From the NCBI GenBank assembly GCA_009829735.1, contig CM020618.1, positions 37,610,894-37,674,893 of the forward strand: a DNA stretch of 64,000 nt. Direction: 5' to 3'. Under the pieces are notes generated by a model. It worked only from the letters and a program-made list of their open reading frames with translations. It searched no databases and was not told where the DNA came from. Shown here in pieces: positions 51,689-61,766 of the stretch. Origin of the DNA: Pyropia yezoensis (Eukaryota > Rhodophyta > Bangiophyceae > Bangiales > Bangiaceae). Within the stretch, counting starts at the first letter, position 1, and each line of letters opens with the position of its first letter. The position numbers and the translations under genes were made by a program.

Positions 51689-52157
51689 TGTGGCAAAAAC
51701 CACTAGCACACACGGCACCCAAGTTGGGGCGGTGTGCTAGGGCTGCCTCCCGTGTCGGGGGAACCGGAAGAAGTGCAAGTCGCACACACTCTGTCCCTGT
51801 TGTGGGGAAAACCCCCCACGGACAAACAAGAGGATGGTGTGTGGTCCAACAGTTTCTTGGTCGGGACGGGGACGCAGGGCCAAGCCCCGCTGTCCCTCCC
51901 CTTATCCCCCCAGGGTCCCCTCAGAATCTCGCCACTCAGAATCTCCCACCCCAGCACCTGCCCACCGGGCCACACGAAAATTCAAGACGATAAATGCAGA
52001 AAACCCTCAAATCCAAGTTGGATTTACTAATAAGCTAACTATCCCAAACTTAGGGAATATGGACCCAAATGCAGGGGGAGGAACGGATCAGGCTAGTGGC
52101 CTGCCGCCCCTTGCATGGCACGTGTTGCCCCCCTACCTGGGGGTCAATACTGCCACA
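51689..52157 (-). repeat. 5' LTR of copy A3
   Basis: 469 bp, followed by the duplication GCTGC (52158-52162). Confidence 0.95.
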
Positions 52158-52860
52158 GCTGCGGCGGCCGACGGGAGGACCTCCTCGAACGCCGCCATGA
52201 GCGCCGCAAGGGCGTCGTCAAAGGCCGCGTCGCCGTCGGCGGCGGGCCCGTGAGCGGCGTGGGGGGGAGGCGGCGCCCACGATGGGGGAGGGCGCCGCCA
52301 CCAGCGGGGGCGCCGCCGCTGGTCGCGGCGGCGGCGGCGGCGGGGGCGCAGGGTGGGGGGGCGACCGTTACGGCCGCCGTGACGGCCATGGTAACGGCGA
52401 CGGCGACGGCGACGGCGGCGGAGACGGGGAAGAGGATGAGGACGAGGACGGGGACTACTGTTGACGCCCCGCCACGGGCGGCGTCGTCAGCCACGGGGCG
52501 GCCGCCGCCGCCGCCACCGCCGCCGTCGTCGTCGCCTTCTCGGTGCTCGCCTTGGAGCCCGCCGCCGCCGCCGCTGCCGCCGCTGCCGCTGCCGCCGCCA
52601 TCGCTGCCGCCGCCGCTGCCGCCATCGTTGCCGCTGCTGGCGCCGCTTCTTTTGCCGCTGCTGCTGCCGCCGCCGCTACCGCTGCCGCCGCCGCGTCCGG
52701 GCGCCGCAGCCCTGCTGCCGCCAGAGCCGCTCTCCGCAGACGGACAGAGGTCGAATCTCGCCCGAACGCCCGCCATTGGTTGCCATCAAGCTACTCTCGG
52801 GCGAGCCAACACCCTCACAGCCCTCAAAAATAATATTGAAGGCAGAAAATTGATACAATG
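52158..52860 (-). other. GC-rich coding-like stretch, 3' end hit by copy A3
   Basis: The minus strand next to the LTR reads DAAFDDALAALMAAFEEVLPS, a helical, protein-like segment. Without A3 it would continue into 47140 and stop at a TAA about a dozen codons later; with A3 it instead runs into LTR codons and stops at TAG. Further right is Gly/Ser-rich or Ala-rich (GCC)n sequence at about 52500-52720, with an ATG at 52776 in another frame. Whether a gene is present is uncertain. Confidence 0.25.
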
Positions 52861-52936
52861 TCCGTGAGGGAATAACGCCATAAAAACTTGCTCTGCCAAG
52901 GTGAAACAGAGAGTATATGTAACAATGAAGGACCAG

Positions 52937-54025
52937 TCAGAGTGGCCCCAGCTGAACGGGAAGGGCCGGAAATACGCCTTGCAATGGCATCCCTTCCCCA
53001 GTCATCTCCGGGAGGTTGCGCAATACCTGCCGGCGCGCCTCCCGAAAGTGGCCTTGTATAGACGACAAAGACAGAGAAGAAAACGCCAAGACATGAGCAA
53101 TGCGATCAGGCGACAGCGGATGCCAGTACACCAAGCTGCGCACTTCATGCTTATAGTCCTTAAAAACAGGCTCAATGGCAGAGAAGTCGGGTGAGTAAGG
53201 TGAGAGGCGGATGCGAGCGACCCCATTCTCCCCAAAAATCTCGTCCGCAAACGCAGTGTGAACTGAGGCGTTATCGTATACCACCACGCAGTCATTAGGC
53301 TGCTCTGACCAAGGGAGGCCAGGGTGAGAAGCATTCATTCTCCGAACCAGGCTGATGCAAAACAAGGCAAAGTCATCACCATTCAATGCAGGGGGTACCT
53401 CGTTAACAGAGAGCTTCAAAATACCACGAGTGTGAGATACAGCCACCGTGGAAGAGAAGCGCGCGCGGGCCCGAGGGTCCGGCGCTAGCGCCTCCAACGG
53501 TTGACGAACGGGCGCCCATCCGCGCCTGCGCACCATGGCCGGACCGGCCACGTGCGTTTCATCAAGGACGACGATGCAGCGATCTGGGACTTGACGGTAA
53601 AGCCGACAAAAGTCCACCCTCAGATCTTGGGACCGCTCCAGCGCCAGTCGCTCAACCTGCTTAACCGAAAATTCTATCTTGTCCAGCATGCGAGATAATG
53701 TGGTCGTTGACACTGGCCAGCTCTGCTCCCAGCCAGGCAAATCTGCCAGCTTGCGGAAGATCGCCTCCATTTCCCAAAGAAACATTTCCGGATGAGAGCG
53801 CACCAGGGTGTCCAGCGCCGCCAGATACTCTGATTTGAATACGGCGGCGTCCGCGTGCCTGTTTTGAAGACCATCATCGTTCCACGGCGAGCCGTGGCGC
53901 TCGAAATTGACCCACCACTGCTTCGCAGCTGCAAGCCTGCACCCGACGTGCTCCAGAATGGACGCCCATGATTTTCCTTGGCGCCGGTTCTCGATGACCT
54001 GCCATCGGATAGCAACAGGGTACAT
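52937..54025 (-). CDS. Tc1/mariner (IS630 superfamily) transposase
   Basis: 362 residues from the first ATG (54025); the frame is open 93 bases further upstream. An N-terminal helix-turn-helix (IRWQVIENRRQGKSWASIL...AAKQWWVNFERHG) binds transposon ends in this family. Catalytic residues by motif are D155 (VVLDETHVAG), D251 (VVVYDNASVH) and E285 (SPDFSAIEPVFKDYK), with 33 residues between the last two. The SPYSPDFSAIEPVF segment is typical of the DDE_3 group. No internal stops. I could not find matching terminal inverted repeats in the AT-rich flanks (about 52830 and 54180), so this may be a transposon with eroded ends or an isolated gene. Confidence 0.85.
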   Translation of the reverse strand: MYPVAIRWQVIENRRQGKSWASILEHVGCRLAAAKQWWVNFERHGSPWNDDGLQNRHADAAVFKSEYLAALDTLVRSHPEMFLWEMEAIFRKLADLPGWEQSWPVSTTTLSRMLDKIEFSVKQVERLALERSQDLRVDFCRLYRQVPDRCIVVLDETHVAGPAMVRRRGWAPVRQPLEALAPDPRARARFSSTVAVSHTRGILKLSVNEVPPALNGDDFALFCISLVRRMNASHPGLPWSEQPNDCVVVYDNASVHTAFADEIFGENGVARIRLSPYSPDFSAIEPVFKDYKHEVRSLVYWHPLSPDRIAHVLAFSSLSLSSIQGHFREARRQVLRNLPEMTGEGMPLQGVFPALPVQLGPL

Positions 54026-55159
54026 GGTTGTGTAGAGGAGGGAGGCTGAACGCGTCAGCGCCGACACCCAATGTTCACAAGTCGACTTGGTCTGGCGACT
54101 TGGCCTGGAGTCAGCCACGACCGCCGGCGACCGAACTGGACCTACTAAGGATCTTTTTCAAATTCCCTAAATGCGAAATTACATAGCGACAAAATATTAA
54201 TATATATTTAATAACCGTCGCATAATGGCGCGCTCGCCCCAGAGCGCGGTTCGGCAGAGGCTGTGCTGCGTCACACGGGATCCGACGTCCAACCTGCAGG
54301 AAGTGCTCTTCCTGGGTGGTCACGAAGGGCTCCGTGGAAGGACCAACCGGCAGAGCGATATCCACGAAATGAAGCCTTCTGCTCGCGGACAGAGTGGAAT
54401 CGCGCTAGGCCAAAAAAGGCACTTGCAGCCACTCACTATGCACCCTGCCCCAGCGCGCCCAGAGACGCGGCAGAAGCGGGTTGCGCGAGCCCAGCGCCGT
54501 GAAGTTTTTGGATGCAAACACGCATTTCGGGCCCAAGTAGCCATTCAGCACCGGGGAGACTGGTGCGACGAGAAATGCTTTCCGTCTGGCTGCATTTTCT
54601 TCGCGCTCAGTTCGTTTCAAAAGCATGTACATGCGTACATCGGCCAGATGAGACAAATGTTTCTTTTATGAGTACCAGTCAAAGACTGAGGCGTCACGCA
54701 AGGTCCATATCAGCACTTGCATCCCAAGCACAATCCAGGCGACCCTGGAGGGCCTGGAGTCGCAACGGCAGTGGAAGGCGCCATCTCAGACGAGGCTGAT
54801 TTTCTGCCGGTCAGTCAGCACACATCTCTGCTCCTGCTGGCGCCACAGGCATCACTGAAGCCAGGCAGGCACCTGGTCTTTCTCGGGTGCACGACTGCGG
54901 CAGGAACAGGTGCATGATCGGCCTCCCTGCCAAGCAATTTTCTGTCCGCTGGACCGGAGAACGGCTCTGAGCCACACACAGCGAGCTGGGGTCGCGCCCA
55001 TCCTTGGTATTCATTTTTTCTTCGTTCCGGGTCTGACACGAATAGAGCACCCCACTCCCTGGGTGGTGTGCTCCCGCCTGATCTGGTCCCCAGTCTTCCA
55101 TCTCATTGACAATGTTCCGCTGCCTTCGCAGGGACACGGGGTTGGGACGTGAAGCCATC
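54026..55159. other. Transposase upstream flank and spacer
   Basis: AT-rich around 54160-54215 (ATTAATATATATTTAATA), a possible promoter or element end. The rest has no recognised gene. Confidence 0.4.
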
Positions 55160-55480
55160 TCGCGATCAATATTGTGCGGCGAATGAGAGTCACCCATTGT
55201 GCACGAGTGCTCACGAATTGCTTGCGAATTTACAGCTTCCACGCACGTGCCAGGCATGCGGAGCACACGAATTGCACGTTCACGACTGCGACACGTCTAC
55301 TTTTTGGGGGATGCACAATATCCATTGCTGGAAGGCCTGATGCCCAGGCCATGTGTGCTCTTCTTGTTCTTGAGTTGGAAGTAGCAGACAAATAGAAAAG
55401 AAACTACTACGGTCACGGGTCTGCCTCCTCGGGGCCTCCAGGAGACCCTGGTGTGGTCAACACTTTGGGCAGTGGTCGAC
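55160..55480 (+). repeat. Diverged relative of the 31.3-31.8 kb repeat
   Basis: 55310-55475 matches 31685-31838 at roughly 70% (shared GGCCTGATGCCCAGG-like block, then CCTCCAGGAG, then GCAGTGGTCGACATT). Only the right-hand end (AGTGGTCGACATT) is recognisable; the left end is eroded. A short common peptide frame (LLEGLMPR) is shared, which may be chance. Confidence 0.6.
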
Positions 55481-56253
55481 ATTGCAAACAGGACAGCTAG
55501 CCCCCAAGCTGCTGCTGGTTCTTCCGCCCCTTGACGTTGAGCGGCCGGGGACGCGAGGCAGCGTCACCCAGCTGGGTGGACTGAAGTCCGACTGCGCCGC
55601 CGTTCAATCGGTTTGCCGAGCCCCTCTGCGGGACTGCAAAACGGGGGGGGGAGTCATGGGCGCTGCCGGGACCAGGCGGAACAATCAGCAGCCCGCTCGG
55701 GTGATCCACGACTGAGAAGGTGAGGTCGCCTCAGGCGACTCGCCTGCGCCCAGGATCCACTGCTTTTCGGCGAAAAGGAGACAGGAATTCCGCACATTAG
55801 CTCTCACCAGTTATCCTGGCCTGGAAACGCGTCGGATTCAGGCCGGGAACGCAGGTGGTCGCATCGGCTCGGGTGCCATGCACATACAAGATTTGTGTGT
55901 GGATTAGGGACGCTTTTGAACACTGATTAGAGCTTCCCGTGACATCTGAAAAGTTAAAATAGTTAATTAATTCTCCCCATGTATCTATCTGGCATGCAGT
56001 GAAGGGAGCGGCGTGTAGGACTGACGTGTTTGGACCTCCATGTGGAGCTCTTTAGCGGAGATATACAATGATGGAGAGGGAGCGCTAAGTGGGTGAGGAG
56101 GGGGCGCCATCTGATGAACGGGGTTTGATGGCGGCGTCGGCGCGCAGCTTCCTCGGGCAGCTCTCGCAGATGCCTCGAGGAAAACGACGCGAGAAGAGTG
56201 AAGGCGAGGGTAGGGGGGGGGGTGATTTTCAATGTAAAAATTGGTAAGGCTTT
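55481..56253. other. Spacer, no gene recognised
   Basis: A small frame on each strand between 55480 and 55715 gives no recognisable product. AT-richer around 55920-55990. Confidence 0.4.
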
Positions 56254-56496
56254 GTGGGGAGCGGGGGAGTTGGGTGTGTTTTCGTGGGCCGCGGCCGTCT
56301 CGCCGTCTGTCACACGCTGACGAAGCCGCCGTGCTCCGAGAGCGTCACCTGGGTTATGCCGGGGAAGGTCATCACGGCGAGCCAGGCACAGCTAGCTCGC
56401 CTCGGCCGCGCGCTCCTCGAGTCGGGGGTGGTGGTGCTGACGGAGCGGCCCATGCAGCCGTTCAACGGCCACAAGGTGCTGTCCTACGGCGCGTAG
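56254..56496 (+). other. Possible 3' exon of an unrecognised gene
   Basis: The last 45 or so codons look protein-like (VTWVMPGKVITASQAQLARL... LLESGVVVLTERPMQPFNGH, ending KVLSYGA then TAG at 56494-56496). The upstream part of the frame is Gly/Val-rich and unlike coding sequence, so an acceptor site probably lies near 56310-56335. No upstream exon was found. Confidence 0.3.
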
Positions 56497-57026
56497 AGCG
56501 GGCAGAAATGACTTTTGGGAACAGCTTGGACGAGGGGGGAAGGGGGATGGGTGAAAGGGGACGAAAGTGGGGAAGAGACGGAGGGAGTTTCCGGAGGGCT
56601 GGTTTTCAGGGGACTACCAGCCGCTGCCGGGGTATGCCTCGGTCGGTGGCTGTCTAAACTCATACGTACACATAGCTGCGGACGGGCCAACGCCTCTCGG
56701 AGGGGTGGCAGGAGAACGGGGGTCTCCCCGCATGCGTGATGCGGGGGGGCGACTGGGGTGCCTGTGGATGAAGAGCGCGAGAATGGACAGTAACAGAGGG
56801 GGCGGCTCTGGGGGCGGACAGATGGGCGTAGCCCAGGTGGCAAGACGGTGACGAGAGGCGACTATTCGAAACCTACCCGAGGCCAACATATGCTCCAAAA
56901 GTCGACACTATGTCATATTGCGTGTAACTTTTTACGGTGGTCGAGGTTATGAAGTGAAATTGTCATCCCAAGGATTCTATAGGCTGATGCCCGACGACCT
57001 TGCTTCGCTGCGGACCATCTGTTATA
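56497..57026. other. Spacer, no gene recognised
   Basis: G-rich from 56500 to 56600, otherwise unremarkable. No gene, RNA or repeat recognised. Confidence 0.4.
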
Positions 57027-57141
57027 GTGCTTCCTGTAAAAAATGGATGTTGACGGTACGTGAAGGTGATGAAAATCGCTGTCTGGACCAATGGATCGGC
57101 TCCTTCACGTACCGTCAACATCCATTTTTTACAGGAAGCAC
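57027..57141. repeat. Perfect 40-bp inverted repeat (hairpin) with 35-nt loop
   Basis: Arms 57027-57066 (starts GTGCTTCCTGTAAAAAATGG) and 57102-57141 are exact reverse complements over all 40 bases. The loop (57067-57101) is CG-poor and contains ACCAATGG. Perfect pairing over 40 bp is far beyond chance; it could be a fold-back element, a small-RNA precursor or the result of a replication template switch. Confidence 0.97.
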
Positions 57142-58462
57142 AGTAACAGGTCCGGCCAGGGTTGGTCGAAAGTAGGACACGAGGTCCCCACGTTAACAGA
57201 GAGGTCAGATTCTATTCGCCGGCTGAATTGGGAATCTCATATGTGCATGACACGTGAGCCCCCAGAAATCCGGAGGGGTCGCGGTCCCCCCAGGCAGAAT
57301 GAGCTTTGAGCGTAGATTATCTGGATATCTAATTGCCTCAAACTAAATTCTTTAGTCTCTCTTCACGAAGAGGCCGCCTGGTGGTTCCCCATGCGCTGGC
57401 GGCCGCCTTGGTCGCTGCCTAGCACTGCTTATCGCCTGTCAAAACTTTCTTGCTTTTTCGGGAAGTTCTCGAGCAAAAAACCCGCCATAAAACCTGCATC
57501 GACCCCCCCTCAAGGCATCGGAGACACCGCTTTCCCCCCCGCATCTTGTTTTCTGCCTATAACACCTCGGGCGATTGGTGGTCGCCACCTCCCTTGGTAT
57601 GACCGGAAGCGCACGGGGAGGGAGAGCGCTCTCGTGACGCGCAAAGAAGCGATTGACCATCGCTGCGCTTGGGGGCAATGCTTATACAAACGCGTGTAAA
57701 AACAGCGCAATCCCTCACAATGGAAAAGCATAAACCTCCGCGACGACAGCTTCCGAGGGTCTGCACGGAACAATCTCTACGCCATGCTCGACATCTACAA
57801 CGCGAATTCTGGCCAATGGAACGCTCCATCCAGCGAACAGCAGCGCCACCGCTATTGTCATTGGTTGACAGAACACCGACAGCGGCCATGTTGTCGGTCA
57901 TCCTCAGGGATCTGGTCAAAATCGGGCTTGCATCTTGACAGGGGATAAGAAGTGATGCGCTGGCACTAAATGTTTATCTCATTTAATAAGGCACACGAGA
58001 GAAATTTTTTCCCCGGCCGTCCGCATGCGGCTCCTCGCTGGAAACCGGTCCATCGTTTCCCCACTTGTGCTGCGGACATGAGCAAAATAATGAAGAGTCT
58101 CTAGAAATCCCCCTGCGAGAGCGAAAAGAGGTCGAAAGAAGCGCACGCTATAGTGTTCACAGTGGCACCTGGCCGAGGCTTCACTTTTCGACATCCTATG
58201 GTACGTTGCCCGAAAAAGATACATCGATATTCTTCTCCGCTCGGGCCCGGGCAGGACACCGGCGGTGACAAGGTGCACGGCCGCTACGCTGACAGAAGGA
58301 TCACAGAGGTCCATGCGAACTCATGAGGTTCCTCGGTCTCCTGGCTGGTGCACCGCTCTAAGGGACACCCTGGGTGGACCGGTTGTTTGCGACCCTGAAA
58401 TGGGGACTGCCTCTTGGGATTGTTTTGCTCGTCTCGGGGGTCGGATCGGGCCCATGTCCTAA
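57142..58462. other. Spacer, no gene recognised
   Basis: Mixed composition with scattered CCAATGG/CATTGG motifs near 57815-57870. No ORF with a recognisable domain on either strand. Confidence 0.4.
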
Positions 58463-58492
58463 CTGAGGCCTGTTCGCAGACCGCGTTCGCAG
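58463..58492 (+). repeat. Left TIR of the Harbinger element
   Basis: 30 bp; differs from the inverse of 61737-61766 by one base (G/A at the 16th-17th position). It contains the internal repeat GTTCGCAG(A)/CGTTCGCAG. Confidence 0.93.
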
Positions 58493-58834
58493 ATGCTGCA
58501 GCCCGGGATGCGACACTCCCATTGGCTGGCCGCACGCGGCGGGGCCCCGCGGTGCAGCGCGGCACGCAACATACGCGGCGCCGCCGCGTACGTTGAGAGG
58601 CTGCGCCGCATCGCTCCCCAAAAGACTTAATGCGAGGGAGCAATATTTGAGCCAGTGAAATTCATCTGGTGTCACGCAACTTGTTCTCGATCAGAGGTCA
58701 TTTTTTGTACGTCCACACCGCTCGACGCCGGCGTACGTTGTTGCCCTTCCGGCAAACACTTTCCGCCTCCTCCCCACGAGCCACGTTCGTTCCGCTGCCC
58801 CTCCCCAACCACATCCTTCCACCTTCTGACCACA

Positions 58835-60273
58835 ATGGCATCACGTGTTACCGTCGACACGCTGCGGATGTTGTTGAGCGAACGTGGTTTATCGACTGCC
58901 GGTTTCAAGGCGGCTCTCAATGAGCGCTGCCGCGCTAACGGCGTGGCACTGCGGGCCCCGTCCGACCGTCCGGCCCCAGGCGGTGCGGTGGCGGCGGCGG
59001 TGGCTCCCGCATCACAAGGCTGCGCGCTGCCGCTGTCAGCCCCGCCGGAAGACGGGCCCGCGCTGGCCGCATCGTCCGCTGCTCCTGTCGACGCGCCGGC
59101 CACGACGGCGGCCACGGCTGTCACCGGGCCAGACGCATCGTTGGCCGGGGCTGACGCCGGCGACCGACTGATGACGCCGACAGCGGCGCTTCCGGCTGTG
59201 GCCCCAACGCCCGCCGCTCGAGGTGGCTCAAGCGCCGTCGGCCCGACGTCTGGTCGTGGAGGCGCGGCGACACCGCGGGCCCCCTCATTTACGAAACATG
59301 AGAAGGCGCGCCTGGCACACGTTTTGTGCACGCCTGAGGTGGCTGCCGGCGTCATCACGTCTCGAGGTGTGATGTCCCGCCAGCAGCAGGATGCGCGGAC
59401 CTCTCGCGGGTCTGTCTGGGTGGTTGTTGTGGCCCCTATGTTTAACTGCCCCTGGACTTTTGATGTGCCTGCTGGATGTACCGATGGGGGCATCGACCCT
59501 AATACGCACCCCCATATTCGTACCGGGGAGGCTCTCAAGTCGAGATGGTCCGATGTACGTCACCGCTTTTCCCTTCTGCTTGGAGCTCAATGTATCTGTC
59601 GTGGCCCACGTTAATATGTCATCTGCTGTGACCGTCTCACTTCACGCACGTGTGGCCCGCTGGCTTTTGGCTTCCTGTGGCGTGTTTCCTTGTTTTCTGT
59701 ATGACTGTTCAGCTGGGGGCGTGTTTCTGGCCTGTGTTCAAGAAGTTCTCTAGCTCAGATCAAAACGACGTCACCCTCTGGGGGCGCTTTTCAAAAAGGG
59801 ACACGCTCCTGGAGTATTGCTTCCACCTGTTCCAAGGAAACGACGTCGTCTTGACGCTCGTCACACCAGATATTGGTCGCGATGGCGTGGAGGGGGACGA
59901 CCGGACGCCTCCCGAACAAGCGACTCGCGTGATGGCCACGAACCGCGGCAAGCGCAAGCGGATGGACAACCAGGGCGCGATGGCCTCGCTAGCCGCCAAT
60001 TCAGCCGCCCTCATCCAAGCTATCACTAAGCAGGCTGGCTTAAGTGAGCTGGCCACGCTCTCTGAGACTTTAAAAAACCTGCGCGAGGCCGACGCTGACC
60101 CGCGCTTCATTTCCGCTGTGGAGCAGAAGCTGAAGCGGATTCTGTTCCCGCCGTCTGTACCTGCGGCGCCGGGGACGGACGCAAGTGGTGCCGGATCGTC
60201 GCGTGCCGAATCCGAGGGTGAGCGTGTGGGTGATAGTGTTGGGCGGGAGGATGAGGCAGGGATGTTCATGTAG
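58835..60273 (+). CDS. Harbinger Myb/SANT-like partner protein with SAP domain, two exons
   Basis: Exon 1 is 58835-59554 (240 codons, ends at a GTACGT donor); exon 2 is 59713-60273 after TGACTGTTCAG; the product is 426 residues. In PIF/Harbinger elements such a protein binds the ends and carries the transposase into the nucleus. Residues 5-37 (VTVDTLRMLLSERGLSTAGF...) match a SAP DNA-binding motif. A Pro/Ala linker follows. The Myb/trihelix-like region (SRWSDLGACFWPVFKKF...LWGRFSKRDTLLEYCFHLFQ) is completed only by splicing across the intron. A nuclear signal (NRGKRKR) and a coiled-coil tail follow. The SAP addition is unusual for this partner protein as far as I know. Convergent with the transposase. 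Confidence 0.82.
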
Positions 60274-60347
60274 GCTTCTCTGTCTTCTCGGTTTTATTAC
60301 TTTGTGTCGCTGGTGACTTAGGTTTACGCATGCACAAGCCGTCTGCC

Positions 60348-61634
60348 TCAGAACATAGGCCCCACACCCGGGCGAAGCAGCCCCATATCCTCCACTCTGC
60401 GCGTCATTCTAACCCTCAGGTCGGAACACTCACGGTCCCGGCGGCGCCCACGTTGGTCAGGACCGACCATATCTGTCGAAGCGAATGACGCTTGACCCCC
60501 AACTTGGTCGTTACCCCACGGCTCAAGGGCACAGTTCCTTGCAGAAGCATCTCCCTGGCAAAAGTTATGCAAGCGAAAACACGCACGCACAAGGCTCGGT
60601 CTCTTGGGAAAAGGCACACGCAAAGGGCGCCATAATACACCCCATCGCCACGAAAGCATGCCAAAGGCTTGCTCGATGTGGATGCGGCTTGATGACTGAT
60701 AAAAGTTGTAACTATCCTTCCAGCGGTCACCTCGCCCACCGCCTGCCCAAGGTATGGCCAATACCTCGCTTGCAGCATATGCCTCGTCAGCCACAATGCA
60801 ATGGCCGTCGGCAATCAAAGCCGCCGTCAGCTCGTGGACAGGGTCCAATAACGTCCGACCAATTCGCGTGCAGGCAAACGCTGTCGAGTCATGGGCAGCA
60901 CCAGGGCTCATGCAGCTCATCCACCGAACCTTGTAATCGGCGTCGCAGATCGCCTGGGCGTTGAACGAGTAGAAGCCCTTCCTTGAGTAGTAATCCGCGA
61001 CGCATTGAACGTCAGACGGCAGAGACTGCTCCTGGCGTATCGCGACGCCGTCCAAAGCCCCAATCACGTTCCCAAACGGGGACCCCCCACGGCGCTGGAA
61101 GCCACCCGCGTAATCCAGCCGTCGGTCTTGGCTGCTCAACTCGAAGTCAAAATCCAGCGCTGGGGTGGCATTGATGGCATCGATCACCTCCCAGAGCGCC
61201 TGGGAGAGCGTGGCGGGGTGGACACCAAAAACCGCGCAGATGTTCACATAGCTGCCGCCGCCCAAGTACCTGAGCGCCAGAGCCGTGCGACACAGTGGGG
61301 ACTGTCCGCGGCGCGGGAGGCAGGGGCAAATAACAGCCACCAAGCTCTCGACAGCGTCTGCCGGCATCCGCACTGCGCGGGCGAAGTTGGCACCGTAGCG
61401 GGCCTGCACATCCTCAACAGTAATAGGGATGTTTACATCAGGGGGAGGAGAAGCAAACAACCCGCGCCGACTAAACATGGTGGCCGCTACGGTGATGGCG
61501 TGCGATGTAGCGGCAGTCTGCCAGGCCGGGGGGTACATGGCCGCGCGTCTGTCGCGGAGGAGACCACTGCCATCGTCATCGGGTAGGAGTGTTTGTAAAT
61601 GGCCCACCAAGGTCGAGGCCAAACCGACACGCAT
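60348..61634 (-). CDS. PIF/Harbinger transposase (DDE_Tnp_4)
   Basis: 428 residues, single exon, ATG 61634. RNase H-fold transposase. Motifs: a helix-turn-helix region (LALRYLGGGSYVNICAVFGV, about 120-150); GALDGVAIR with D195; CDADYKVRW (D231); PGAAHDSTAF (D249); ADEAYAASEVL; and the acidic E321 in HIEQAFGMLSWRWG, the conserved E..FG.l..RW block of the family. The C-terminal tail is basic. No stops or frameshifts. It should act with the Myb/SAP protein encoded convergently in the same element. Confidence 0.93.
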   Translation of the reverse strand: MRVGLASTLVGHLQTLLPDDDGSGLLRDRRAAMYPPAWQTAATSHAITVAATMFSRRGLFASPPPDVNIPITVEDVQARYGANFARAVRMPADAVESLVAVICPCLPRRGQSPLCRTALALRYLGGGSYVNICAVFGVHPATLSQALWEVIDAINATPALDFDFELSSQDRRLDYAGGFQRRGGSPFGNVIGALDGVAIRQEQSLPSDVQCVADYYSRKGFYSFNAQAICDADYKVRWMSCMSPGAAHDSTAFACTRIGRTLLDPVHELTAALIADGHCIVADEAYAASEVLAIPWAGGGRGDRWKDSYNFYQSSSRIHIEQAFGMLSWRWGVLWRPLRVPFPKRPSLVRACFRLHNFCQGDASARNCALEPWGNDQVGGQASFASTDMVGPDQRGRRRDRECSDLRVRMTRRVEDMGLLRPGVGPMF

Positions 61635-61736
61635 TTATTACATTTATCTTCCTCGGCTGTGTAGTTACTCGTCGTGCGGTTGTGCCTGCGCTCATCCTTT
61701 CGCAGCCCCGGGCCCCGGGGACGCGCTGCGTGTGAC

Positions 61737-61766
61737 CTGCGAACGCGGTTTGCGAACAGGCCTCAG
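61737..61766 (-). repeat. Right TIR of the Harbinger element
   Basis: 30 bp, inverse of 58463-58492 with one mismatch; about 100 bp upstream of the transposase ATG. Confidence 0.93.

Larger units (their letters stand above)
47141..52157 (-). mobile_element. Internally deleted family A element, copy A3 (5017 bp)
   Basis: LTRs at 47141-47610 and 51689-52157 in the same orientation, target duplication GCTGC at 47136-47140 and 52158-52162. By eye the LTRs differ at about 4 positions, so this is recent. Relative to A2 it lacks about 2.0 kb of pol (junction at 50803-50807 with the microhomology GCTCC) and a second block from protease into gag. It keeps both LTRs, the primer-binding site, the polypurine tract and a complete aORF. 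It looks like a non-autonomous derivative that moved using proteins from an A1- or A2-like element. Confidence 0.95.
58463..61766. mobile_element. PIF/Harbinger DNA transposon, two convergent genes
   Basis: 3304 bp with 30-bp terminal inverted repeats (58463-58492 and 61737-61766) that match at 29 of 30 positions, starting CTGAGGCCTGTTCGCA. It carries the two genes expected of the superfamily: a SAP/Myb-like DNA-binding protein (plus strand) and a DDE_Tnp_4 transposase (minus strand), ending 74 bp apart. The left flank is TAA, consistent with a Harbinger TWA target, but the right flank is GCA, so no duplication is confirmed. Both ORFs are intact. Confidence 0.92.

Noticed and set aside
54026..54118. 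Upstream extension of the Tc1/mariner transposase to a GTG at 54118
   Set aside because: Non-ATG starts are rare in eukaryotes, and the helix-turn-helix begins right after the ATG at 54025.
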